A stretch of 64,000 nucleotides of DNA from Seriola aureovittata (GCF_021018895.1 NC_079373.1:9520501-9584500), one strand, 5' to 3'; counted from the first letter of the stretch, positions 29,101 through 39,257 are shown. Notes: generated by a model from the letters alone, not told the origin. A program made the numbers and translations.

Positions 29101-32100
29101 GTATATTTCAGTGGGAGAGAGAAATAAGAGGGGAAATGACAATGACTGAACAAATGATCTTCAGAGTTTTGTGTCAGCAGCTTTTCAATAGCAATATGTG
29201 CATTTCTTTCTAAAAGTGTTTGCTAAGGCAGAATTTCCTAATCATAGATTTAAGCGTAGCCTCTCCCTACTAAATACTGTGGCTGCCAGAGGGAGACAGA
29301 GCCAATTAGTGTGACAGACAAAGCGTCAGAGGCTAAAACAGAGGTCTGTTTGTTCAAACAGAAAACTCGGCTTGCTAGAATCCGCGCTGCGAAGATTCGA
29401 GGCACTAATGCCTATATGCGCTACAAACAAAATGGGCTCCTGATCGACTCACTGGAGGAGGTAACGGGGCCAAGCAGCGGCTTGGGGGCTGACTGACCGG
29501 GGCCTCGCTGATGCTTGCATGCCGCTCTGCTCGGGGGGCCATGCCACCACACACGGGGGAGGGGGCGGGTGGGGGGGCTTCTCATGCTGTAACACAGGGG
29601 CTGCTGTCATTCCAGTGCTTCAGTGTGATCGTCCTCTCTCTTACATTGCACCTCTCCGCTGCAGCATTGACATGCTTCGTCGACACACTCTCTCTCTCTC
29701 TCTCTGTCCATACAGCAGGAGGGCCAGGCAGGCACACTTGCCTTCTGGTGGAGTACACAGCCATTACAGTCACACTGACACATGACCAAGCTGTGCATGT
29801 CTGTTCAACAGGGTTTGGAGGGGAAGGAGGGAACCAAAGGCTTCCTGGACAGTAGGTCGCCTATGGAGGCTGTCTGCTCAGCCTGCAATCTCCTCTAAAC
29901 TCTGTTTTTGATCTGCCGTGTGTTTTGTGTGTTATTTCTAGAGCATCCAGGTTGTAGTGCAGACTAACACAACATCCTTCCATCCCAGAGCCGTGCAGAG
30001 CTTCATCAAAGTCTGTAGTGTGGTTGTGGTTCAGAATCTGTGCTGTGTTTGGTGTAGTGTGTTCGATCTGTGTCTAGGTGTGCCACTGCTGTTGCACTGA
30101 AATGAGTTCAGTTCTAATTTGACTTTTCTGGTCCTTCTCACCAAATCAGCGAGAGAATGGCAAAACCAAGTCTATCAGTGAAACATGTTGTAATCAGCCA
30201 CTGTCTCTATGCCTCTCTAAAAACATCCCCATCTCACTAGGTTCTCAGTAGATTGGCTGCCGTGCTACAGATCAGCATCTCAACTCTCAGTGCTTTGCGT
30301 ACTCTCCACTACATCACAGAGCTCCTAGCTCCTAGCTGTTGCCTGAGACTCACAGAGTCTGAGCTTGCTCATCTACACTGTTTTTTTTTCTCACTTTTGT
30401 GTGTTCCAAGGCCTCCAAGGAGGCAGGACAGGCCCTGGTGGGGAAGGCCGCCAGCCCTCCTTTTGAGAGCCAGCATCATCACCTGCTGCACTGCCTGGAG
30501 AAAACCACGGTAAAATCCCTTTTATTTCCCTCAAACTCAAAAGCTGTGTCCACTGGAAAACACACAATCACTTTGGCATCTTTTAGTTTTACTATCTTGG
30601 TAACAGACTTTACACAGTTTAAAATAGCTCGCTGTAAAAAATAGTTCCTTTTATGTAAAATTGCGTCACTCCTGCAGTCTGCGCTGTATCGTCGGTGGTG
30701 CCTGCTTGTTCCAGTGCGTTGCAAATAGAAACAAAGTAGGTTTTTTTTCATCCATGCACAAACTGTAGAGTCTATTTCAAATGCAACATGAGTTAAAAAT
30801 AGCAGTAAATGGGGCTGGGAAATGTTGAGTCCCCTCGCCAGCAACATGCTAAAGATAACATGACTCTGCCAGCCAGTAACATTATTCCTTCCATTCAAAC
30901 CAGCCTACTTCATTTTACACTATCTATAATTTAGAGATGTAAGAGCCTCTTTTAATGCTTGGCGGTGACGTGAGTTTTACACTTGCAGCTCTAAACCCCG
31001 TACAGAAACATGGACAGGCAGTAAATCAGAGTTCCTCCTCACAGATCATCCTCCCCCCTGTAAAAGACTTGCCTGTCATCTGGGAATATCTCCATTAAGG
31101 CTTCACCCCATTCATATGGATGCGCACATGTGTACATCGGGCCTCTCATGGTGTGCATTACAGATGGCAGAGAGTGGAGAACAAGTGGCAGAGGGAAGCT
31201 ATAAGAGAGGAGGCATGATTCAGGACGATGGCACCAGATTCTGCGTGGTGTCACTCTGCCACCTCCTGGCACAGTCTGAAACATACTCGGAGCCTGACCT
31301 TCAAGTCATGCTAATTTGTCACAGGGATAACAGTTGTGAATGTTTTCACAGATGGCAGTTAATATGGACATCTGGGCCAATATATTTCTATTCCCTTGAT
31401 GATTCATTTTCCAATTATTAAACAATTTTGCTGTGGATTTTGTTCAGTCTGTTTAGTCTTTACTGTGAAACATCTTTACTCATTATTTAGCGGAGCCAAT
31501 CATCGATGTAATTGAGTGATTCATGAGCAATATTGAATCCCAATTTTTCCACCGTCTTCCTCTGCAGAATCATGAATTTGTGGACGAGCAGACGTTTCAG
31601 GCCAACTGCATGGAGATCTCTACAGTGAACAAGTCGGGGTCCCGCTCCTCCTCGCTGTCCTCGTCTCCGCACGGCCTCGGCTCGTGCTGCTCTCGACGCC
31701 ACAGGAAGAAGAGCAGCTTCAGCCTGCCTAGCACAAACAACCAGGAGCTCAGCACCATACAGATAAGGGAGAGGCCGGTGGTCAACAGGTAGTCTGTCTG
31801 ATTAGCCCTTTTTTCTCTCTTTACATCTCTACATCTCTGTCTCTCTGAGCACACTCACACCAAATACACATATGTATGCAAACTGCTGGTCCTGCATTAA
31901 AAGATAAGATAAACTTTACTGATTAAATGGAAAAGCATTCCTGGTTTTGTAACCCGTGATTGTCTTAAAGCGCCAGTTCACCCATGTTATGGAAAATCTT
32001 TTTTTTTTCACCAGTAGGTGTATGTACAGATAGTTTTGGTTTTATTTGCCCTTGTTTCTATCTCTGTATCTGTCTCTGAGATTTCTGCTTCCAACCCAAC

Positions 32101-33152
32101 ACAATGGTAGTGAACTGAATTTTGTTGGCGGCGCTTAAAGTAAAACTAAAAAACAACAACACGTCCTTCCACAAACAGTGTTCCCGTCACTCTGGACAAT
32201 CCACAGAACTATGAATAATTTTCAGTGAAACTACTTTCTGCGCAAGCAATACCCCCTAACCTCTGAGAGAACTGTTGACAGCTTGTTCTGTGGATTATCC
32301 AGAGCAACAAGGACACTGTATCTGCAAAGAGAGGTTTCTGTTGGATGTAATTTTCGATGTTGTCAGCAGCACAAATTCTATTCACCTCCTTTGTATTGGA
32401 GCGCAGCAGAATTCTCAGAGCTGCATATATAAAATATAGGCAAGTAAAACCCTGAACTATCTGTATATCTTCAGAGCACAAAGGGCAGGTGAGAAAACAT
32501 GTCATTTTATGAACTGGGTGAACTGATACCTGTTTATGTTGGTGTGAAACAGTGTGATTCCTTAGCATTGTATGAGATAATAATAATACATTTTATGTGT
32601 GAAAAGACAGAACGTACAGTACACACACAGGATGATTTTGTACATGATAGACAAAGAGAGCTGCATGTGAGACTTCCTTTACAAGTATAGTCAGTCTGGA
32701 CCTTCATATACGCAGTTCCCCAATACAGTATATTCTCCATTTACTGACAAAGGCTCCAGAAGTTCTCATTAAAACTGAAATATACCTTATATGAGCAACA
32801 GGATCCAGTGTTCATTTATAAATCCCTTCTGTAGAAAGGACATGGATATTTCTTAAGATTGGCTTTTGTAGAATGTAAGGATGTATGAATGGACCCTGTG
32901 TAACACAGGCTTTGTGTAATACTTTCACAAGGTCAGGCCTCTCACCCTCTTTCATCCTGTGTTTTCTTTTACAGCCGCTCCAGCCTGAATGCCAAACTCG
33001 ATGAGACTGTGCCCTTGAAATGTGACGAACCTTACATCACTCCCTCCATGGTCAGCCTGTCTGCCCCGGTGGTGACCTCATCAGACGGGGACGGCTCCAC
33101 CACCACCACCGCATACTCTCAGAGCAACATTGTCCGAGTATCTGCCTTGTAG
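2583..33152 (+). CDS. kcnd2: Voltage-gated A-type potassium channel Kv4.2 (six coding exons)
   Basis: Kv4.2 forms tetrameric, rapidly inactivating potassium channels in the plasma membrane of neurons and heart, with KChIP and DPP partners. Coding exons: 2583-3694, 28738-28900, 29362-29460, 30411-30509, 31568-31788 and 32975-33152. Phases join without a break to give 623 residues (mammalian Kv4.2 is 630). Visible parts, in order: the hydrophobic N-terminus starting [15 protein letters not shown] that binds KChIP; a T1 domain with the Kv4 zinc motif H104-x5-C110-x20-C131-C132; S1-S6 with the arginine-rich S4 ([13 protein letters not shown]); the filter TTLGYGD split by intron 1; and a cytoplasmic tail. 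I chose kcnd2 over kcnd1 and kcnd3 because of the NSRSSLNAK segment and the C-terminus NIVRVSAL, which match my memory of Kv4.2. A ParalogOne-style subtype call was not possible; an alignment would settle the paralogue. Confidence 0.93.
4388..4418. repeat. (CA)n microsatellite
   Basis: A perfect CA/AC run of about 31 bases in kcnd2 intron 1. Confidence 0.92.
5123..5142. repeat. (TG)n microsatellite
   Basis: A TG run of about 20 bases in kcnd2 intron 1, surrounded by looser TG-rich sequence. Confidence 0.85.
8534..9035. repeat. Compound TA/TG/CA satellite with a higher-order unit of about 135 bp
   Basis: About 500 bases are almost entirely alternating purine-pyrimidine (TA, TG and CA blocks). 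Long open frames through it, rich in Tyr, Ile, His, Thr, Cys and Val, are repeat artefacts and not genes. A landmark GCATGTGTGTGTATGTA occurs at 8743 and again at 8876, and ATATCTATAATATATA occurs near 8815 and 8951. This shows a larger unit of roughly 133-136 bp present about twice. The right end is a long pure TG run (about 8971-9027). Confidence 0.93.
9296..9314 (+). repeat. G-rich homopolymer tract
   Basis: Two G runs (six and ten bases) separated by a single A, in kcnd2 intron 1. It may form G-quadruplex structure but has no evident role. Confidence 0.8.
9724..11007 (-). mobile_element. Decayed Tc1/mariner-like DNA transposon
   Basis: The left end starts TACAGTGGCAAGAAAAAGTA (9724) and the right end, read on the minus strand, starts TACAGTCGCAAGTAAGGAAA (from 11007). 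They are imperfect terminal inverted repeats with TA at both outer edges, as expected for a Tc1-type TA target duplication. Both ends continue with similar sequence (a CTTTGGA motif then ATTTCTG or its equivalent). Inside, on the minus strand, 9945-10136 encodes the transposase C-terminus with QTPDLNPIE, which holds the last acidic residue of the DDE triad. A degraded frame near 10250-10310 reads like FGGGSIMIW. The element is about 1.28 kb, shorter than a typical 1.6 kb Tc1 copy, with frames broken, so it is inactive. Confidence 0.85.
9945..10136 (-). pseudogene. Tc1-like transposase C-terminal fragment
   Basis: A 63-codon open frame with QQDND and [16 protein letters not shown], the hallmark of the Tc1 transposase region around the third catalytic acid, followed by a C-terminal stretch with EEWSKLP. 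Upstream parts of the transposase are out of frame or lost, and the catalytic core is incomplete. It is a relic within the transposon remnant and no functional protein is expected. Confidence 0.85.
12300..12505. repeat. Dispersed fish-type repeat (AGCTAAGCTAACC family)
   Basis: The stretch contains GCTAGCTGTTTCCCCCTG, then TTTCCAGTCTTCATGCTAAG and AGCTAAGCTAACC. I recognise this, from memory, as part of a high-copy repeat found in many percomorph genomes. The ends are diffuse and the copy is diverged. A repeat-library search would name it. Confidence 0.6.
13898..13909. repeat. Poly-C tract
   Basis: A run of about ten to twelve C bases in kcnd2 intron 1 with no further context. Confidence 0.75.
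15795..16190. repeat. Dispersed repeat with internal near-duplication
   Basis: Two related segments (about 15828-15885 and 15912-15965) each read roughly GAAATATCTC, AACAAC or GCAACT, then an AT-rich stretch and a GTAC core. They are followed by TTAGCATGCTA and CCATGTTAGCATTGTGATTG. I recognise this arrangement as a common percomorph interspersed repeat. No coding potential is seen. Confidence 0.6.
21480..21790. promoter_or_regulatory. Possible conserved non-coding element in kcnd2 intron 1
   Basis: An AT-rich, non-repetitive stretch with many TAAT/ATTA homeodomain-type cores and no open frame of note. It resembles the style of conserved enhancers found in introns of neuronal genes. This is only an impression and needs a cross-species alignment. 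Confidence 0.25.
24880..25190. promoter_or_regulatory. Possible conserved non-coding element in kcnd2 intron 1
   Basis: A non-repetitive AT-rich region with clustered TAAT/ATTA, AATCAAATTAG and CAGCTG-type motifs. It lacks splice-flanked coding sequence. Conservation cannot be judged from one genome. Confidence 0.25.
25863..25882. repeat. Poly-T tract
   Basis: A run of about 20 T bases in kcnd2 intron 1, possibly a retroposon tail or slippage repeat. Confidence 0.85.
26007..26129. repeat. Facing (CA)n and (TG)n microsatellites
   Basis: A CA run with two CG interruptions (26007-26063) is followed after about 18 bases by a TG run (26081-26129). The two are reverse complements, so the strand could fold into a long hairpin. 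Confidence 0.92.
28738..33152 (+). CDS. kcnd2: kcnd2 coding exons 2-6: filter end, S6 and C-terminal tail
   Basis: Exon 2 (28738-28900) opens with the YGDMVP half of the selectivity filter and encodes S6 with the PVPVIV gate hinge. Exon 3 (29362-29460) gives [11 protein letters not shown] and a dileucine motif in NGLLIDS, which in mammals is a dendritic targeting signal. Exon 4 (30411-30509) ends in the conserved [12 protein letters not shown]. Exon 5 (31568-31788) starts NHEFVDEQ and includes the CCSRRH basic patch. Exon 6 (32975-33152) ends NIVRVSAL then TAG. Exon 2 has a weak donor (GTACTG) followed by a long pyrimidine tract. Exons 3 and 4 are the least conserved part and could be alternatively spliced. 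Confidence 0.9.
28901..28980 (+). promoter_or_regulatory. kcnd2: Polypyrimidine tract directly after the weak kcnd2 exon 2 donor
   Basis: The intron begins GTACTG, a poor match to the donor consensus, and is then nearly all C and T for about 80 bases. TIA1-type and PTB-type proteins are known to bind such tracts and to change use of weak 5' splice sites. A regulatory role here is inferred. Confidence 0.4.
29461..30410 (+). other. kcnd2: kcnd2 intron 3
   Basis: It starts GTAACG and ends CCAAG before GCC. It contains a G-quadruplex motif (29555-29577), a CT repeat (about 29686-29706) and otherwise unremarkable sequence. Open frames here of up to 114 codons lack recognisable domains and are not called as genes. 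Confidence 0.7.
29555..29577 (+). promoter_or_regulatory. G-quadruplex-forming motif in kcnd2 intron 3
   Basis: Four G runs of 5, 5, 3 and 7 bases are separated by single-base loops (A, C, T). This satisfies the G-quadruplex pattern on the transcribed RNA strand, 94 bases after the exon 3 donor. Confidence 0.7.
31895..32360. repeat. Dispersed repeat in kcnd2 intron 5
   Basis: It opens with AAGATAAGATAAACTTTACT, a motif I recognise as the start of a common fish repeat. It then has an inverted repeat: CTGGACAATCCACAGAAC around 32192-32209 and its near reverse complement at 32285-32304. The central 75-base spacer and the arms suggest a short non-autonomous transposon, but the ends are unclear. 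No coding sequence is evident. Confidence 0.5.
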
Positions 33153-35093
33153 ATGTCATGCCTATCTTATCAGCTAACTGGTCTCAAGAAGCACCAGATG
33201 CTGAGGAGAGGGACCACCGAGCATCAACCTGCCATAATCTAGTGGGATTATAAGATTAGCAGAGGTCGGGGTTTTTTGAAGTAGTGATCTCATCTGATGT
33301 CAAACTCTGCATGGTATTAGAATGATGTGGACGGCTGCCTTGGAATAAAAGCGACCAGCAGATCTTGCTCCATTAAGCACAGCAGAGCAAGGAAGTGTTG
33401 GGATTGCGTGGTTATCATTGTTGCCTAAACATACTGAGAAAAAATACTTTATTTTTGAATATGTAATGTAGGTGTATTTGTTGTCTTCTGATTCAAAGGA
33501 GGAAAGGCAGTTGTTTAAAGGTCACTCTTGATGACCTCTGATGACAAAGCACACATTCATTAACTGAGGGCCATATTTGTGAATATTATATGTACACATT
33601 AGAAACATTCACTTCACTCGCTACCCAGTTAAATAGATTGTTTTAAACCCCCCCCCCCCCAATTATCTGGTTTCTAATAGTCCCCTCACTGTTGTAAATT
33701 CAGAAAACGTACATCCACAGGAATGAATAACTGTTGTGAATATTCATTAACTGACTCATTAACTGGTTGATGTCATCGCTTGATGAGTAAAATATATTAC
33801 GCATCCTGACATGTTTGTGAAATGTGCAAGTGAAAGTCAAAATGACAAAATCTGTGTTAGCTTACATATTTGACATTCTGATATGGATCTATGTGAAAGC
33901 CACTGTCATCAATTAACAATTGATATTGAGAAATATACAGGGTACATATTAGTTAGGTCACAAGGTAGAAATATAAGAGGATGTTCTTTGCAACACTTGA
34001 CTAATACTAACCCTAATGTGGACACATAGTATTGACCTGGAAAACCATATGAAAGAGTGTTGAGCATCAATTCCACTGAGTTCCTCTTAAATTCTAATAT
34101 TCAAAAGCGAGACTTGGTAGATTTCACTGTGTTAAAGGGCCATTTTGTACATTTTTCATATTGTAAATATCTCAGTTAGAACTTTATCAGCCGCATTTGA
34201 AGTTGGCTCCTCTTATTTCTAGATTTAGTTGACAGTTGTTGGCATACTATTTCTGTCTGTTAACTGGTTGAATTAAGGATTTGCATGCTGTCATTGCAGA
34301 ATTCTGTTTTATTAAAGTATGTCTCTGCTTCTTGTTGGAGGTTTATCAGTAAAAATGAGATTGATTGAAGGAAACACAATGAGGCTGGTATGTTATGATG
34401 TAAATTCTGCAACACTTTGCTTTTAATGAAATACAAATCTTGTCATGGAGTACATATATAAAGGGTAAGGAAATGAGACAAGTTAATACACATTGTGCAT
34501 TTGGTGCAGTGGATAGAATAAATACTGTAGCTCTACTGAAACATCCATTAAATGACCCATGTCTTCTTTTTTTTTAATTAAACTAAGACACAGTTAGGTG
34601 GATTTCATAATGTTTTCCCTGATTACTCAAAGAGCATCACTAATAACAGGGATGGGATAATAATGAGGTGCTGCTGGAGGACATGTGAGGACCTGACCGG
34701 CCCAGTGGTGGGTCCTGGCTGCAGGGTCTCTGGAGACAGACAAGCAATTCCTCACTGATTGTTTGACACAGAACTCAGCAGCTTACCCCCGCTGAGCTGA
34801 TTGCGTTGGTCCAGGCTGCTTCTCACAGCACGCAGCGCTGCTGCTCTGCAGGGTTTAGTAACTGCTGAGAAGTCAGCCTGCATAAAATCTAAGATAACAC
34901 AGCAGCATATAAAATAATAGGCCCTCTATAGCCAAATAAAAATTCACACTTTAGCGTCTGGGGTTTAATTTAGTTAATATTTGAACAATGACTAGACAAA
35001 TGTTAACCATTTTAATATTCAGTTACATTGTGAATATTGAATATGGTCATTTGGTCTAGTGCCACTCAAAGGTAGACAGGAGTGGAAACATTA
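33153..35093 (+). other. kcnd2 3'UTR and kcnd2-GPCR convergent intergenic DNA
   Basis: This stretch follows the kcnd2 stop codon and ends at the stop codon of the opposing GPCR gene. It holds AATAAA polyadenylation-type signals on the plus strand at 33344-33349 and 34518-34523, a poly-C run (about 33649-33660) and no open frame of note. A GC-rich non-repetitive patch at about 34640-34860 stands out from its AT-rich surroundings but is unassigned. Confidence 0.6.
34518..34523 (+). promoter_or_regulatory. kcnd2: Candidate distal polyadenylation signal of kcnd2
   Basis: AATAAA on the plus strand, 1.37 kb after the stop codon. A nearer AATAAA at 33344 is an alternative. Long 3'UTRs are usual in this family. 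Transcript ends are not known from sequence alone. Confidence 0.35.
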
Positions 35094-35365
35094 TTATGTC
35101 TTACTGAATGTGGATTTGACCTTATTTTTTAGCCTGTAAAACTCTGTACGAAACTGAGGGTTCACTGCAGCATATATTATTGGGTCACTCAGTGAAGTGA
35201 TGCAGGCAACAGACACTGACAGGATCTCCACATCCTGAATGATCTTTATCTGAAAAAAATAATAAAGAATTTAAAGTAAAGTGTTAGAGGTCATTTGATA
35301 GACTTTGTGTAAAGACTATCCACCTATAGAACAGGTTTTCATCCCTGGGTTCATAGGTCATAAGA

Positions 35366-35447
<82 letters not shown>

Positions 35448-37321
35448 AGCATATAAATATACTATATATAAATAATTAGCTATATAATTAAATTTACATT
35501 TACATTAAATCAAACAAATATTTGTGTATAATCCATTCTGGCCCTCCCATGCTCTTGGAAATACACGTTAAAAACATGTCAAACTCAAAGTTACATCTTG
35601 TGTCAGGAGTATTTTGGGACCTTAAAGTGAGTTCAGGGGTCATAAACAGTGCAGGAGTCCTTCCTTCAATTATAAGAGTACAGATGTTCACCTACTAAAA
35701 ACAAAAAGTTTGTCTTACACTTTTTCACTCACAAAATGCCATTGAATGTTGCATCCTTACCCCTACAAACACTTACCTGTGTATTTCTGTTTTTGCGAAC
35801 AAAAAAATTCACCAGGATAGTTGTGATCAGTGGCAGCCAGAATAAAAGGAAGGTTACAATGATGTAGCCGGCGCGTTTGGCCATTTTACCTTCCTTCTTC
35901 TTGTTCGCTCTATCTTTAGTCGCTTTTGAAGGCATCATGCAAACAGCCCCTTCTGCCTCCACATTTTGTTTGGGAGCGTCTGTTTCAGGAGGGTTGCCTG
36001 ACACTGGAGGTAATGAAGACACTTGATCCACTGTAGTAACAGCCAGTGTTTCTCCTCCATTGCTGTTCTTTGCTTGTTTTGGTTCAGTCACTGAAACTGC
36101 AGTGCATTCAGGCTTTTCTAACTGTGCAGACGTGTTAACGTGCGGCCTGGTTTCTTTCATTTCAGAGGGTGCTTTGTCAACTTTCTCTTTGGACTGGCTT
36201 TCTGTGTCGAAATTGCTTGACACCTTCTGTGGCTTTGTGTTTGAGCTCTCACCGCTGCCAACAGCACCTCCATTTGATGGTTTTGCTCCAGCTCTTGTAA
36301 GACAGGGGTTGGACTGCTCCATTTTAAAAGGTTTCTCTTCAGTCTGCGCTGCAACCTGCATCGCAGGAGGGCAAGGTTGTTCTGTTTCCATGTCGGTTAT
36401 CTCCACGGTATTTTTTAATTCTTTCTTACAGTCTGAACTGGAGGCACATTGTGCAGCTTTTTTCGAGGTCAGCAGAGCAATGGAGGAATCTTTCTTTGAT
36501 GAGTTTGGTTCAGCTTGTGTCACCAGCTCCACCTGAGCAACATTTTTGTTCAGAGTCTGCCTTTTCTCAGAGTTTGCATTTTCCACAACTTCTTCTTTCT
36601 TCTTTTTATCCTCAGTTTTCTGCTTTTTAGAAAGTGCAAACGTACCTTTGTCAAATATTTTGCGATTGTGCGACCTCACAAGGAGAAATATTCGAGCGTA
36701 GAATCCAATGATAACACCAAAGCAAGCTGCCCACAGTGGGAACAGCATGTAGAGTCCAAAGGTGTCATATGAGGATGATGTTTCACTCTGTGATCCTTTG
36801 CATTTCATGTGCACGGGTGAGTCCTTTACAAATATGAGACAGAAAACAGACATCAGAATAGCCAAGGTCCATGTGAGAGGAATCAGCACTGTAATCCGTT
36901 TTTTTCGTTGACTGGTTTTGAAGGGTTGTGCAATAGCCTGGTATCTCTCTGCACTTATGCATGCCAGTGTTAACAGTTGGATACAGCAGCTGAAAGAGAA
37001 AGAGGCCACTTGTGCATCACAGATCGACGCTCCCACATTTCCTCTTTGATGCAAAGCCATAACAATGGTCAAGAGAATAGGACAGTCAATCACACATCGC
37101 AGAATGTCTATGATTGCGAGATTAACCACCAGCGCATTGTTCCAAGTTTGCAGTGATTTTTGGTGATAAACTGCCAGAATCACAAAAATATTTGCTGCAA
37201 TTCCCACGACAGAAGTTGTCAACAGAATCAAGCTGTTTGCCACGACAAAGGTGATGTCAATGTATTTCTCCCAAATGGTGCTGTTCCCAGAGTCCCATGC
37301 AGGCAAAGGCTCGGCTCTCAT
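35094..37321 (-). CDS. Orphan class A G-protein-coupled receptor with very long third intracellular loop
   Basis: A seven-transmembrane receptor; ligand unknown. Coding exons on the minus strand are 37321-35777 and 35249-35094 (CAG/GTAAGT donor, phase 0), giving 566 residues. I chose the ATG at 37321; the frame is open for four codons upstream but starts with TTG there. Visible class A marks are N1.50 (GIAAN), D2.50 (NLAIID), ERY at the end of TM3 (residues 125-127), W4.50, P5.50 and Y5.58, FWLP in TM6 (W495) and DPIIY in TM7. An NST glycosylation site is at residue 13. Loop 3 (about 214-482) is Lys, Glu, Ser and Thr-rich and low-complexity. Position 3.32 is Phe, not Asp, so it should not bind amines like aminergic receptors, and TM7 lacks the retinal lysine, so it is not an opsin. 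I could not match it to a named receptor. Confidence 0.85.
35366..35444. repeat. (TA)n(CA)n(TA)n compound microsatellite
   Basis: A TA run, a CA run (about 35392-35416) and a second TA run, inside the intron of the orphan GPCR. Confidence 0.92.
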
Positions 37322-38619
37322 CTCCAAGGTCAAAGAGTCAACATGTTTACTTCTGTATCTTCATCCTGGATAATCTGAGCAAACATACATCAAGGCAAGT
37401 GATTCTCCTCTGAATGAATGATATTAATGGGTGAAACTGCAGCTTGGACAAGTTACACCAAAAGTACCCGCCCTTTTCATTATCACTCCACAGCACCAGC
37501 GGGTCACCTGGGAGTCTTCACTGTTCACATTCATTAAAAACTGTGCTGTGTATTCACAGCAGAGACAACTGGAAAAAAAAGGATGGCTGTTAATTGAAAA
37601 GCATATACGTCACTATTGTCTCAATCCTGATGCCCATCTTTAAAAAGCAGCTCAAAGATGAGATGCAGTGGATCTGCACTAAGGTGCATAGACTATGAAT
37701 ATGCTTGTGAATTAAACAGCTATCCATTTCATTATATATAGTAGCCTTCCTCACAAAGGTTAAAGGCTTTGTATTAAGCATGCCAGATGGATAACTTGGG
37801 AGTTCTTGAATTGGCTCAGGAAATAAAAGGAGCCGTGCTGCTGGATTATAGCATGACATTGTGTAATCCTGTTTGGAGATAAAGTGTGAAATGCTATTTG
37901 CTTGAGATGTACAAGCCTATGGACTATGCCAAATCTGGGATTAGATCAACACAATACATTTTCCTCCTGACCATCCGACATGTTAGAGTGATTGAATGTC
38001 TCTCAAAATCAAATAGATTCAAAAACAGGAAGTTCTGGAGAAGAAAACTTGTGAAACCATTCAACAAACTTCTTGGTGCAAACAAATAAACTGTACATAT
38101 TTTAGGACACCATAAACAGAGGGAACATCATAAGCAGCTTATGACGTTGTGATAAAAATGTTGAGGCAAAGGAGTAGTTGCAAATGAAAAACATTTTCTT
38201 TATTTAGAATTAGATTCCCATTTACAATATTTACATCAAGCGTGTTGAACAAGTGGGAGGGAACAGGACAAAATAAGAAATTGAACAAAAATTCACCCTG
38301 ACTTTTTTTTTTAACCAATCTAAACAAGCCAAACATATCTACAAAAGGACTATTCAAAAGACTGCAGTGTGGGCACCTTAGTGGGCAGCCTGGTGTATGT
38401 GCAGAAACAGAAAACCCATTTGTGTGCATAGTGTATAGTAGAAGGCAGACCAAACTTACATACAGATTTAACAACAGCAGAGGACAGCAGTTCAACAAAG
38501 TCAGAGAGAGTGAGTCAAGAGAGAATGAACTCTCATGATGCTGACTGTATTGTCCTTGTGTTTGCTGTGGATTGGACAGCTGGATCTCAGTCTCACCAAT
38601 GAGAGACTGATCTTCCTTC

Positions 38620-38685
38620 CTCTCTTGCTTATTCGCTAACAGGTATGATCAGCTGATCATACCTGTTAGCGAATAAGCAAGAGAG
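38620..38685. repeat. Perfect 66-bp palindrome, 33-bp arms and no spacer
   Basis: Reading outward from the centre (38652/38653, core GATCAGCTGATC), every base from 38620 to 38685 pairs with its complement. Identity stops sharply at 38619 and 38686. It could form a cruciform or a long RNA hairpin. It is far longer than chance would give. It may be natural, or it may be a fold-back assembly or cloning artefact. Confidence 0.95.
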
Positions 38686-39044
38686 AGGGAGCAAAAATTC
38701 ACATGGAACAAAATAAAAAATAATGCATGATGACTTGCAAATGACTTTGTCAGTGTTTGAAAAAAAAAAAAAGCCAGATTCTCTGACATTATTATAAAGG
38801 CATACAGTATTTTGTTATTGTGAAAGGTTCATGGTTTAATAAATGTAATAAAATCATTGCACCAAAAAGAAAAATATGAGCCAAATAATAAAAAAAAAAC
38901 ATAACAATAAAATAAAGTAAATCAGTAAATAATAAACAATCGAACAAAATCATAATCCTAGTGGCTAGCATTAACTCAACAACTAAAATTTGTCTTTTCA
39001 TTTCATCTTTATTCTCTGATGCACAGTAATCTTCATGCTGGTGA

Positions 39045-39200
39045 CTCAGTGTGGGCTCAGGCGTGTGCCATGTGAGACACGATGTCCTGGGTTTGAATCA
39101 GGCCCAGAGACTATTTCATTATGTCATCTTTCCCCGAACTGTCTAATCCCCCTCTGAACTGTCTGCAAAGATTTAAAACTGCAAATAATATAAATACAGA
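39045..39200 (+). repeat. Probable degraded tRNA-derived SINE
   Basis: TGGGTTTGAATCA at about 39089 fits a pol III B-box, and TGTGGGCTCAGGCGTGTGCC upstream is A-box-like. The following CAGAGACTATTTCATTATGT and TCTAATCCCCCTCTG part resembles the body of a SINE common in fish. The tail and target duplications cannot be defined, so this is a tentative call. Confidence 0.45.
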
Positions 39201-39257
39201 GTTGCCAGACCACAGAGCAGGCTAACCCAGAGAAATGAAAGTCTTTCACTGCCTGAA

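Noticed and set aside
28706..29149. 147-codon plus-strand frame
   Set aside because: It is kcnd2 exon 2 read through into the next intron; kept only as a possible retained-intron product.
36060..36536. 158-codon plus-strand open frame
   Set aside because: It is antisense to the coding exon of the orphan GPCR, whose frame has clear transmembrane motifs.
35094..37321. Orphan GPCR as a second opsin or an aminergic receptor
   Set aside because: TM7 lacks the retinal lysine and TM3 lacks the Asp at 3.32.
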